A stretch of DNA of 24,179 bases from DATKMS01 sp041497995 (lineage in GTDB: Bacteria > Desulfobacterota > Binatia > HRBIN30), in NCBI GenBank assembly GCA_041497995.1, contig JBGQHM010000060.1:1-24179 (forward strand). Direction: 5' to 3'. The notes beneath the pieces are model-generated. The model made no database searches, was not told the DNA's origin, and saw only the letters and a list, made by a program, of their open reading frames with translations. Positions 15,587 to 23,001 of this stretch are shown here, piece by piece. A program made the translations under genes and the position numbers. How positions within the stretch are numbered: the stretch's first letter is position 1; every line of letters starts with the position of its first letter.

Positions 15587-16189
15587 ATGAGTGACGACAC
15601 CCAATCCTCGCCCGCCCGCCTCATCCTCGTCCGCCACGGCGAGAGTGAAGGCAACCGCGACCGTACCTTCACGCAAAATGCAGACGTAGCGCTCACGCCG
15701 GTCGGACGCGAACAGGCGCGCGCCGCCGCGCATCGTATGGTGCCGCGCTACGGTCCTTCACGCATCGTTGCCAGCCCGTACACCCGTGCCCGGCAAACTG
15801 CGGAGATCATAGCCGACGTACTCGGGCTCAGCATCGAGCTCGATGCGGCGTTCCGCGAGCAAAGCTTCGGAGTCTTTGCCGGCCAGCCGTACGACGCCCT
15901 GCTAAGCGACGCCGCCTATCACGACGGACCACGGTGGAACTGGCGGCCGGAAGGCGGTGAGTCGCTCAACGACGTGTACGAGCGCGTCGTCCCGGCGCTC
16001 GACCGGGTCGCACGCGCCGCCGCGGGCCAAGACGTTGTCATCGTCAGCCACGGCGGGGTCATGCTCACGATGTGTGCCTATGTGACCGGGTCGTGGGAGG
16101 GGGTGAGCGTCACACCCAACGCCGGCATCGTTGTCGTCGAGCGCCACGGTGGTCGGTACACTCCACCGCTGAAGCTGCAGGACGAGTAG
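15587..16189 (+). CDS. Histidine phosphatase (phosphoglycerate mutase-like)
   Basis: The 200-residue protein belongs to the histidine phosphatase superfamily. LILVRHGESEGN carries the phospho-accepting His17 with Arg16; Arg67 lies in SPYTRARQTAEII; Glu91 in FREQSFGVFAGQ is the likely proton donor; His155 is in IVSHGGVML. Such proteins remove phosphate from small metabolites or proteins or act as cofactor-dependent mutases. The absence of the long insertion of true dPGM suggests a phosphatase. The frame is open far upstream into the protease gene, but ATG 15587 just before the RHG block is the natural start. Its stop codon is directly adjacent to the stop of the convergent ligase gene. Confidence 0.9.
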   Translation: MSDDTQSSPARLILVRHGESEGNRDRTFTQNADVALTPVGREQARAAAHRMVPRYGPSRIVASPYTRARQTAEIIADVLGLSIELDAAFREQSFGVFAGQPYDALLSDAAYHDGPRWNWRPEGGESLNDVYERVVPALDRVARAAAGQDVVIVSHGGVMLTMCAYVTGSWEGVSVTPNAGIVVVERHGGRYTPPLKLQDE

Positions 16190-17794
16190 TCACTCCGTGA
16201 AGACGCCGGCGGCGTCCGGCGCGAAGCGTTCGAGCAGAAAGCGCTCCTGTGGTTTCTCCGACGCGGTCTTCGGGATCTCATCGACGATCTGCAGATAGGT
16301 CGGCACGAAGTTCGGTTCGAGCCCCTTGCGGCATGCGGCGAAGATGGTTGCGGCAGAGAACGCTACCGCGGGTGCGGGGACGATGGCTGCGACGACATCC
16401 TTCTCGCCCGGTGCACCAGACGCGGCCGGCACACCGTACACGAAGACATCGGCGACCGCCGGCTGCTCGGCAATCAGCTTCTCGACGAAGCCCGTGTTGA
16501 TGAAATCGCCATTGTGGCGAATGCTGCCCCCTTTCCGATGATCGAAGAAGAACCACCCTTCGGTATCGCGGTGACCCATGTCGCCGCTACGCAGCCAGCC
16601 ACCCGCGGTTTTGGCGCGCGACGCTTCTTCGTTCTCGAAGTACTCGACACTGGCCGACTCGCCGGTGGCAGGGCGCGAGACGATCTCGCCGATCACTCCC
16701 GGTGGACATTCGTTGTCGTGCTCATCAACGATCTTCATCTCGAGGCCGGGGACGGGTTTTCCGAAGCTGCCGACGGGTCCGACGCCGATAGGCTTGAACG
16801 CCAATCCACCTTCGATGGCGCCGTACCACTCGAACACGCGCACCCCAAAGCGCCGTTCGAACGCTTCGCAGAGTGCCCCGGGCATACCCGCGTCGATCAC
16901 CATGCGCACCGGGTTGTCGGCGTCGTTGGCACGCGGAGGCTCGCTATAGATCGCCGTGGCCATGCCGCCAAGCATCGAGAAGGTTGTGCAGCCGTAGCGA
17001 CCGCAGATGTCCCACAGCTTCGATTTGGTGAAGCGGCGGCTGAAGACGCCGCGCAATCCCATGTGCAACGACGGTCCGAGCGTCACTGCCTGCGCGTTGC
17101 CGTGTGTCAGCGACAGACCCGTGTATGGTCGGTCGTCCGCTTGATAGCCGAGCATGGCGCCGAGCATGCCGAACATTCCGAAGCGCGCGTTTGGAAAGAC
17201 CACGCCCTTCGGATCACCAGTCGTGCCCGACGTGTAAATGATCTGCAGCGGATCATCCGCAGCGGACAGGCGGACATCGACCGTTGCCACCGGCTTGGCC
17301 AGCACCTCATTCAGTGAGTCGACGTGCTGCAGCGATACGGGCTCCAGCGTCTCCTCGGTCTCAAGGGCAAGGGTCCAGCGGAGATCGGGCACAGCGTCGC
17401 GGATCGCGTCGACTTGGGCGAGACAATAGTCGGCGCAGATGATCCCGCGGCACTTTGACTGGCGCAGCATGTACGCGAGCTTCTCGCCGCGTGTGCGCGG
17501 ATCGATGGGCACGTACACGCACCCGGTGATCGAGGTGCCAATCATCGTCTCGACGAACTCAGGGTGGTTCCGCATCATTAATCCGAAGCGCGCGCCACGT
17601 TCGAGGCCATGGGCAATGAGCGCCGCGGCGATGCGGTTGCCGTTGGTGAATAGATCGGCGTAGGTCCGCACCTCGTCGGGCCGCGTCCCGTCGCCGAGGC
17701 TCCAGCGCTCGAAGGTGAGCACGTCGAGATCCGCTTGCCGCTCCGCGCGCGCGGCGACCAAGTCGGCGATGATCATTTCGTTGCGTTCACGCAT
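16190..17794 (-). CDS. Acyl-CoA ligase (AMP-forming, ANL superfamily)
   Basis: The 534-residue enzyme activates a carboxylic acid to its CoA thioester through an acyl-adenylate. It shows IIYTSGTTGDPKGVVF (phosphate loop, 185-200), EWYGAIEGG (the A5 block), GWLRSGDMGHRD (A7) and RKGGSIRHNGDFINTGFVE (hinge and A8). The C-terminal catalytic lysine is probably Lys514 in IPKTASEKPQERF, where the usual Gly before Lys is Glu. General look is nearest to CaiC-like and medium- or long-chain acyl-CoA ligases; the substrate is not clear. It is the last gene of a four-gene operon, 28 bp after the thiolase, with a GGAGGGAG ribosome-binding site. The likely job is to feed CoA esters to the dehydrogenase and thiolase of the same operon. 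Confidence 0.92.
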   Translation of the reverse strand: MRERNEMIIADLVAARAERQADLDVLTFERWSLGDGTRPDEVRTYADLFTNGNRIAAALIAHGLERGARFGLMMRNHPEFVETMIGTSITGCVYVPIDPRTRGEKLAYMLRQSKCRGIICADYCLAQVDAIRDAVPDLRWTLALETEETLEPVSLQHVDSLNEVLAKPVATVDVRLSAADDPLQIIYTSGTTGDPKGVVFPNARFGMFGMLGAMLGYQADDRPYTGLSLTHGNAQAVTLGPSLHMGLRGVFSRRFTKSKLWDICGRYGCTTFSMLGGMATAIYSEPPRANDADNPVRMVIDAGMPGALCEAFERRFGVRVFEWYGAIEGGLAFKPIGVGPVGSFGKPVPGLEMKIVDEHDNECPPGVIGEIVSRPATGESASVEYFENEEASRAKTAGGWLRSGDMGHRDTEGWFFFDHRKGGSIRHNGDFINTGFVEKLIAEQPAVADVFVYGVPAASGAPGEKDVVAAIVPAPAVAFSAATIFAACRKGLEPNFVPTYLQIVDEIPKTASEKPQERFLLERFAPDAAGVFTE

Positions 17795-17822
17795 GACGAG
17801 GCTCCCTCCGGTGCAGCCGCGC

Positions 17823-19055
17823 TCAGCGCATGAGAATCGTCACGCACATGGCCGCCGCGTCCGTCCCGATTGCGCCACCGCCATTGTGCGCCAGAGCAAC
17901 CTTCGCGTTCGCCACTTGGCGGGCGCCGCTGCGGCCCTGCAGCTGCTCGGTGAGCTCGACGATCTGCGCGATCCCGGTGGCACCGACAGGGTGCCCTTTG
18001 CGCAGCAGCCCGCCGGAGGTGTTCACCGGAATGCGTCCGCCGAGGCGCGTGGCGCCGGAGTCGATGAGCTTGCCACCTTCACCTTTGGCGCACAGACCGA
18101 GCGATTCGTATGCCAGCAGCTCCGCCGGTGCCGAAGCGTCATGGCATTCGATGACGCTCAGATCGCTGGGCCCGATTCCTGCCTCTTCAAACGCATCGTG
18201 GGCGCACACCTCAACTGTGCCCGGCTCATCGGCGCCATGGTCCCAGCCCGAGTGCAGCACGCTCGAGACGACGCGCACGGTGTTGCGCACACCGACCTCG
18301 CGCGCCTTGCGTTCGTTCATGACGACCACGGCAGCAGCGCCGTCGCCGATCGGCGAGCACATCGGACGCGTCAGCGGTTCGGCAATCATCGGCGCAGCCA
18401 GCACGTCGGCGACACTGAGCACCTCGCGGAACTGCGCGCGCGGGTTCATGCTGCCGTGGTAGGAGTTCTTGGCGGCGATGGCGGCGAACTGCTCAACGGT
18501 GGTGCCGTAGCGTTGCATGTGGGCGCGTGCCGTCGCCGCATAGATGTCCATGAACATCGACCGCTTCTCTCCGGCGCCGGACCCAGCCGCCGCAGCGCCC
18601 TGCGCTGCGGCGCCCTGGCGCAATGCTTCGAGTAAACTCGCCATGATCTCCACGTCGACGGCGCCGCTGAACGCGGCGAAGCTCTTACGCTTGTCGGGGT
18701 GGTAGAGCTTCTCGACGCCGAGCGCGAGCACGACGTCGTAGAAACCGGCGGTCACCATGGCGCAGGCTTGGTTCAGCGCCGTTGACGCGCTGGCACAAGC
18801 GTTCTCGACGTTGACCACCGGAATGCGGCCGATGCCGATGCTGCGCAGAATGACCTGGCCGCGAATGCACTCCTGGCCGGTGACCAGCCCGGCGGCCGCG
18901 TTGCCGACAAACGCCGCATCCAGTGCGCTGGCCGCGATGCCGGCGTCCGCAAGCGCCGCCTGCACTGCTTCGGCGCCCAGCGCCTTCAGACCGGTCTCCA
19001 GGTGCTTACCGAATTGGGTCATGCCGACCCCGGCGATCACCGCGTTGAAACGCAT
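17823..19055 (-). CDS. Thiolase-family protein (SCP-x / lipid-transfer type)
   Basis: The 410-residue protein has the thiolase fold. VENACASASTALNQA carries the nucleophilic cysteine, ECHDASAPAELLAYESLGLC the SCP-x-type histidine block, and NTSGGLLRKGHPVGATG the second histidine. This pattern fits SCP-x/lipid-transfer thiolases, which act on branched or sterol-derived 3-ketoacyl-CoA, rather than FadA/AtoB. An Ala/Gly-rich loop occurs near residues 145-163. It would carry out the final C-C cleavage of a beta-oxidation-like route. Neighbours are the nitroreductase-like gene (28 bp upstream) and the ligase (28 bp downstream). A GAGAGGAG site precedes ATG 19055. No acyl-CoA hydratase or hydroxyacyl-CoA dehydrogenase is encoded nearby, so these steps must come from elsewhere if the route is a full cycle. 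Confidence 0.9.
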   Translation of the reverse strand: MRFNAVIAGVGMTQFGKHLETGLKALGAEAVQAALADAGIAASALDAAFVGNAAAGLVTGQECIRGQVILRSIGIGRIPVVNVENACASASTALNQACAMVTAGFYDVVLALGVEKLYHPDKRKSFAAFSGAVDVEIMASLLEALRQGAAAQGAAAAGSGAGEKRSMFMDIYAATARAHMQRYGTTVEQFAAIAAKNSYHGSMNPRAQFREVLSVADVLAAPMIAEPLTRPMCSPIGDGAAAVVVMNERKAREVGVRNTVRVVSSVLHSGWDHGADEPGTVEVCAHDAFEEAGIGPSDLSVIECHDASAPAELLAYESLGLCAKGEGGKLIDSGATRLGGRIPVNTSGGLLRKGHPVGATGIAQIVELTEQLQGRSGARQVANAKVALAHNGGGAIGTDAAAMCVTILMR

Positions 19056-19083
19056 GGCGGACTCCTCTCAGCTCTCGGCTGCG

Positions 19084-19872
19084 CTACAGCAACCCGTGTC
19101 CTTTGATACCCAGCGCGTGCTTCAGGTAGTTCAGCTCTTCTTCGCGCCACGGCGTCGGTGCCGGCGCTTGGATCATGCCGTCACGTTTGAGCTCGGAGGT
19201 CACGTCCTCCGAGCGGGGGAACGGTTTGCCGTAGCGATTCATGTGGAAGAGCTTCTCGAATGGTTGACGCGGGCGCTGGCCACCGGCTTCCGGACTCTCC
19301 GCGGGATAACCGACCGTTTGCAGCAACAGCACGCGGGCGGTGTCCGGCAGACCGAGGTTGATGCGGATCTGATCGAGGTTTGGTGACCCGAGGCAACACG
19401 TGCCGAGACCTTGCTCGAAGGCCATCAACGTTGCCTGCGCGATGCCCTGACCGCAATCGACTTCGCCGAGACCGGGCTGCTTCAGGCTTTCTCTGATGCC
19501 GTCGAAGATGGGAATGAGCTGGTTTTCTAGTGCGTCCTTCTTGCCGTCACCGAAGCCCAGCGCGCCCGCGGCCAAGAGCTCGCGCAAGCGATTGGACTGG
19601 TCGTCCACCGCCCCCGTGTCGATGTACCAAACGATGACCACCGGGGCGAGACGGATCTGGAAACCGGCGATCGGTGCAACCAACGAGTCGATCACGTCCT
19701 GGGGCGCGCTGTCTTTGAACACTACGACCGCCCGCAAACTGCCGACGTTGCCCCAGTGCGAGGCCAGCCGCGCCGCCTCGAGCATCCGCTGAATCTTCTC
19801 CGGCTCGACCGGTTTGTAGGGCAGCAGAAAACGAATCGACCGCCGCCGACCGATAACTTCTCGGAGCTCCAT
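19084..19872 (-). CDS. Nitroreductase-family flavoprotein
   Basis: The 262-residue product has the nitroreductase N-terminus MELREVIGRRRSIRFLLPYKPVEPEKIQRMLEAAR-like (first 35 residues; basic residues here bind FMN phosphate). It then has the helix/strand order of the family and a later EVDCGQGIAQATLMAFEQGLGTCCLGSPN block. These FMN enzymes reduce nitro groups, quinones, enones or halogenated aromatics with NAD(P)H. Residues 86-135 form an insertion relative to short family members. The C-terminus after 210 is also extended. Its position between an acyl-CoA dehydrogenase (24 bp) and a thiolase (28 bp) suggests a redox step on a CoA-linked intermediate, but this is inference. A GGAGGAG site precedes ATG 19872. 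Confidence 0.88.
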   Translation of the reverse strand: MELREVIGRRRSIRFLLPYKPVEPEKIQRMLEAARLASHWGNVGSLRAVVVFKDSAPQDVIDSLVAPIAGFQIRLAPVVIVWYIDTGAVDDQSNRLRELLAAGALGFGDGKKDALENQLIPIFDGIRESLKQPGLGEVDCGQGIAQATLMAFEQGLGTCCLGSPNLDQIRINLGLPDTARVLLLQTVGYPAESPEAGGQRPRQPFEKLFHMNRYGKPFPRSEDVTSELKRDGMIQAPAPTPWREEELNYLKHALGIKGHGLL

Positions 19873-19896
19873 CGCTGTTTCTCCTCTTTCTCCCGG

Positions 19897-21102
19897 TCAG
19901 AGCTTCGCAGCACCGACCAGGCTGAGCACGTCGTTGCAGCCGTCTTCGATCATGGCCGCGCGTGCATCGCGCAGCAGCTTCTCGATCGGGTACTCGCGGC
20001 TCAGGCCGTTGCCGCCGAAGATCTGCAACGCGGCGCTCGCCGCCTCGAACGCGGTGCTGGTGCAGAACACTTTCGAGGCGATCGAGTACTGCACCTGCGG
20101 CGGGTTGGCGGTGTTGTAGATCATCACGCGCCAGGCGAGAGCACGTGCCGCTTCGACCTGCATGAAGATCTTGAACAGGCGCGCCTTCACGCTCTGGTGC
20201 TCGATGATCGGCACACCCCCCTGCACACGTTCCTTGGCGTAGGCCAGTGCGTACTCCAGCGCGGCGCGACCCAAGCCAACGAAGATCGCTCCCATGGACG
20301 CGTTTGCCAAGGTCAGTACGGTCTCAACCACGGTGGAGTACGCATCCGGTCCGACAATCATGTAGTCGGCAGGGATGCGCACGTCGTCGAAGAAAATCTC
20401 ACCCTGGTTCAGCGCGCGCTGGCCGATCTTGTCGAGCGCCTTGCCGCGTGACACGCCACCCACATCCAACGGCACGAGGCACACACCCCCACCCTTGAAA
20501 CCTTGACTCTGATCGATCGTGCAGAAGAGGGTCGCGACGGTGGAGATGGTCCCGTTCGACACCCACGCCGACTTCTGCCCGCTGATCACGTATTCGTCGC
20601 CGTCGCGCCGCGCCACGCAGTTCGCTTTCAGCCGCGGATCGCCGAAGTGGCGCTCGGTGACGGTGAGCGAGTCGCTGCCATGGTCGGGTTCCGTCACGGC
20701 CCAACAGCCGATGTCCTGATTCTCGGGGCTGCCGAAGCGTTCCATCAACGCCGGCCGTCCCGACATCTGCGCGAACATCTTGTGGAACGTGGAGACCCCG
20801 AGGCTGATCGCCAAACCGGCGTCTCCCCAACCCAGCTCCTCTCCCGTGAGGAAGCGCAAGCGCGCGTGCTCCGTGGGGCTCAGCTCGCCGCCGGAGGAGT
20901 CGAGCACGTCGAGCTGCAGCTCCCGGTACTTCTTGAAGACATTCCACAAGACGGACCGTGGCTCGATCACCGCGGCGGGATCTTGCAGGCGGTCGAGCTG
21001 CGCTCCGACCGGCCGCAATACTTCTTGCGCAAAGCGTCGGGCGGTGTCGCGAATCGCCTGTTCTTGTTCGGTCAGCGTGACCTCGAGATCGACTAGAGCC
21101 AT
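19897..21102 (-). CDS. Acyl-CoA dehydrogenase
   Basis: This 401-residue FAD enzyme introduces the alpha-beta double bond in acyl-CoA. Helical N-domain (LTEQEQAIRDTARRFAQE), CWAVTEPDHGSDS and YVISGQKSAWVSNGT (flavin and substrate contacts), MGAIFVGLGRAALEYALAYAKER, and FGGNGLSREYPIEKLLRDARA are all typical. Glu386 in MIEDGCNDV is at the catalytic-base position of short- and medium-chain enzymes. It is the first gene of the minus-strand operon. ATG 21102 has a GAGAGGA ribosome-binding site. The chain-length preference is not readable by eye; only about 20% identity would be expected with the AidB-like protein at 933-2702, with which it shares only general motifs. Confidence 0.94.
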   Translation of the reverse strand: MALVDLEVTLTEQEQAIRDTARRFAQEVLRPVGAQLDRLQDPAAVIEPRSVLWNVFKKYRELQLDVLDSSGGELSPTEHARLRFLTGEELGWGDAGLAISLGVSTFHKMFAQMSGRPALMERFGSPENQDIGCWAVTEPDHGSDSLTVTERHFGDPRLKANCVARRDGDEYVISGQKSAWVSNGTISTVATLFCTIDQSQGFKGGGVCLVPLDVGGVSRGKALDKIGQRALNQGEIFFDDVRIPADYMIVGPDAYSTVVETVLTLANASMGAIFVGLGRAALEYALAYAKERVQGGVPIIEHQSVKARLFKIFMQVEAARALAWRVMIYNTANPPQVQYSIASKVFCTSTAFEAASAALQIFGGNGLSREYPIEKLLRDARAAMIEDGCNDVLSLVGAAKL

Positions 21103-21245
21103 GGTAGTCCTCTCCCTTCCGTCCAGTTGGTAGGCGACTTCGGACGCAAAGAGTATGACTTAGATCATAGGTGCCCCTGACATCGGGTGGCGAATGGATC
21201 GGGGAGCTGAACCGTAACGAGGGGAGAGACGCGTGGCTCTTCGTT
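21103..21245 (-). promoter_or_regulatory. Upstream region of the CoA operon with inverted repeat and possible -10
   Basis: This 143-bp gap carries TATGA (21154-21158) and TCATA (21165-21169), a perfect 5-bp inverted repeat with 6-bp spacer. Read on the minus strand, 21164-21169 is TATGAT, a good -10, but no matching -35 is visible 16-18 bp before it. A repressor bound at the repeat would block that -10. A small hairpin (21233-21238 with 21248-21253) at the 21246 end overlaps the end of the CBS gene; it lacks a T tail. Confidence 0.35.
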
Positions 21246-21680
21246 TCAGCCACCGCTCGAGATGTAGTTCGCCAGCTGCTCGATGAGGAAGTCCTTCTCC
21301 GAGATCAACGCCTTCACCACGTCACCGATCGAGAGGATTCCGGCGAGGTGCCCTTCCTCAAGAACGGGCAGATGCCGGAAGCGCTTGTCGGTCATCAGCG
21401 CCATGCACTCCTCGATGTTTTGCTCGGGACGCACGAAGACGACCTTGGACGTCATGATCTCGCGCACCGGTGTGTCTTTGGAGCTCTTCCCCTTGAGAAT
21501 CACCTGTCGAGCGTAGTCGCGCTCGGAGAAGATCCCCACCGGGCGACCCGCCTCGATGACGAGTACCGCCCCGATGTTCTTGTCCGCCATCACCTTCAGG
21601 GCATCGTAGACGGTGGAGTCGGGCGCGACCGAACACACGTCGCGACCTTTCTGCTTCAACAGGTCCCGAACGGTCTTCAT
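21246..21680 (-). CDS. Two-CBS-domain protein
   Basis: The 144-residue protein consists of a tandem CBS pair (Bateman module) and nothing else. First repeat about 8-68: VCSVAPDSTVYDALKVMADKNIGAVLVIE followed by GIFSERDYAR. Second about 72-132: IMTSKVVFVRPEQNIEECMALMTDKRFRHLPVLE followed by GILSIGDVVK. Such modules bind adenine nucleotides (AMP, ATP, NAD-type ligands) and usually regulate a partner. The short tail EKDFLIEQLANYISSGG is typical for these free-standing proteins. A GAGGAGG site precedes ATG 21680. It is upstream of, and co-oriented with, the CoA operon across a 143-bp gap; any functional link is unproven. Confidence 0.93.
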   Translation of the reverse strand: MKTVRDLLKQKGRDVCSVAPDSTVYDALKVMADKNIGAVLVIEAGRPVGIFSERDYARQVILKGKSSKDTPVREIMTSKVVFVRPEQNIEECMALMTDKRFRHLPVLEEGHLAGILSIGDVVKALISEKDFLIEQLANYISSGG

Positions 21681-21835
21681 GGTGCCTCCTCTCGCGCTGG
21701 GTCGCCGTTGGCGGCGACCGTTGGAGTCCCGTACTTACCGGTCCATTCTCACACTGCCGGGGAATGGGCTCAAGAGGCATCAGCCAAGCACCACAACGCT
21801 TCCGCTCCTGCCCGCGATGCGCTAAGCGGTGCCTC
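21681..21835. promoter_or_regulatory. Divergent spacer with hairpin
   Basis: The gap between the CBS gene and the DUF4239 gene contains GGTCGCC (21700-21706) and GGCGACC (21713-21719), a perfect 7-bp stem with a 6-base loop, 20 bp into the leader of the CBS gene. I see no convincing promoter hexamers for either gene. Confidence 0.3.
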
Positions 21836-22597
21836 GTGGTGCGCGACGTGGTCATCGTGCTGGGTGCAATTGCGGGTTCACTGATCGGATTGGTGCTCGT
21901 TCGCCGCCGCGTGTCGCTCGCAACGCTCCAAGAGCACCACGAAGTGGCCGGCATCACGTACGCCGTCCTCGCTGGTTTGTACGGAGTGATCCTCGCGTTC
22001 GTACTGGTCTCGTGCTGGGAACGCTTCGACGACGTGCGACACACGATCGAGGCCGAGGCCAACACCCTCGGCAATATCCGCCGCCACACGCTGGCGTTTC
22101 CGGAGCCGGCGCGCTCGACGGTCGAAGACGCGGTCGTCGCCTATGCGCGCAGTGTCGTTGAACAGGAGTGGCCGGCGATGGAGCAGGGCCAATCCAGCCC
22201 GGCGACACATGCAGCCTACGTGAAGCTCTGGCAAGCCGTGCTGGGCATCGAACCCGGGACCGACAAGCTGAACGTCGTGTTCCAGAACACACTCGACCGG
22301 ATGGACGACATGAGCTCGGCGCGACGCGATCGGTTGCTGTACGCCTACACGACGCTACCGGGCATCGTCTGGGCCTTCCTGATCGGGGCGGGCACCCTCA
22401 CCATCGCCTTCACCTACTTCTTCGGTATGCCGAGCCTCGGGTCACAGATGATCATCACTGCGGCTCTGGCCGCCACCATCTGTAGTGCGCTCATCCTCAT
22501 CCTGGAAACACAGACCCCCTTTCAAGGCGCCTTAACCCTCCCGCCACAGCCGTTTCAGTTCTTGCTGCAGATCATCCACGACGAGTCGGCCAAGTAG
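21836..22597 (+). CDS. DUF4239 / bestrophin-like membrane protein
   Basis: From GTG 21836 the product is 253 residues. It has two N-terminal membrane segments (about 4-22 and 38-61), a long helical soluble part (62-170), and two C-terminal segments (about 174-195 and 204-224). The HHEVAGITYAVLAGLYGVILAFVLVSCWERF, AEANTLGNIRR, EEWPAM-like (EQEWPAMEQGQSSP) and IAFTYFFGMPSLGSQ blocks match the DUF4239 family. That family is distantly similar to bestrophin channels; function in bacteria is unknown. The start is uncertain: the frame is open back to ATG 21764, but the extra residues look non-coding. GTG 21836 or 21839 puts the first membrane helix at the N-terminus. Neither has a good ribosome-binding site. 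Confidence 0.82.
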   Translation: MVRDVVIVLGAIAGSLIGLVLVRRRVSLATLQEHHEVAGITYAVLAGLYGVILAFVLVSCWERFDDVRHTIEAEANTLGNIRRHTLAFPEPARSTVEDAVVAYARSVVEQEWPAMEQGQSSPATHAAYVKLWQAVLGIEPGTDKLNVVFQNTLDRMDDMSSARRDRLLYAYTTLPGIVWAFLIGAGTLTIAFTYFFGMPSLGSQMIITAALAATICSALILILETQTPFQGALTLPPQPFQFLLQIIHDESAK

Positions 22598-22664
22598 TAG
22601 GACTGTCATCCGCGAATCACCAACCTATCTTGCAGCGGTGGGCTGGGGCGCCTATGGCAATAGT

Positions 22665-22958
22665 ATGCGCTTCCTGGCGACAACTCTGCTGCTTGGCCTC
22701 GTGATCGGGGCGACGCTGTCCGCGTACGCCGACGATGTCCCGACCCCAGGCGTGACGGCGGGCCAGACCCGAACGACATACAGCACGACATCGCGGTTGC
22801 GGCGGAGACGTACGGAGAGCGTGCTGACGAGCCCACGCAGCGCGGTGAAGGATACACCGGGCACCGGTTGGCTCTTGCATTCCGGCCCGCCCGAGCGTGA
22901 CCCGTGCGACAGCCCCGACGCGACCTCCGGCTTACGCATGATGTGCTTGGGGTGGTAG
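22665..22958 (+). CDS. Possible small secreted protein
   Basis: I do not recognise this 97-residue product. ATG 22665 opens a textbook signal peptide (MRF, then a hydrophobic run to about residue 18, cut probable after AYA before DDVPTPG). The mature part, about 75 residues, is rich in Thr, Ser, Arg and Pro, contains an RLRRRR patch, and ends with two cysteines (CDSPDATSGLRMMC) that could pair. No ribosome-binding site is clear. It starts 67 bp after the DUF4239 gene and ends 17 bp before the convergent acetyltransferase gene. The signal peptide is the main evidence, so it could also be a chance open frame. Confidence 0.5.
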   Translation: MRFLATTLLLGLVIGATLSAYADDVPTPGVTAGQTRTTYSTTSRLRRRRTESVLTSPRSAVKDTPGTGWLLHSGPPERDPCDSPDATSGLRMMCLGW

Positions 22959-22965
22959 CCGCGAG

Positions 22966-23001
22966 GCAAGCGCGCTCAGATCTTGATGAGCGCCCGCTTG
23001 C
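22966..23001. terminator. Imperfect hairpin between convergent genes
   Basis: GCAAGCGCGCTCA (22966-22978) can pair with 22987-23001 over 13 bp, with a two-base CC bulge in the second arm and an 8-base loop. It sits over the stop codon of the minus-strand gene and 8 bp after the end of the plus-strand one. Neither side has a run of T, so it may be a terminator helper or mRNA 3'-end stabiliser rather than a classical intrinsic terminator. Confidence 0.4.

Noticed and set aside
17715..18635. 306-codon plus-strand frame
   Set aside because: Antisense of the thiolase and the ligase start; no domain seen.
20399..21253. 284-codon minus-strand frame across the acyl-CoA dehydrogenase start
   Set aside because: Same strand, different frame, Arg-rich and without motifs; the 19897-21102 frame is the real gene.
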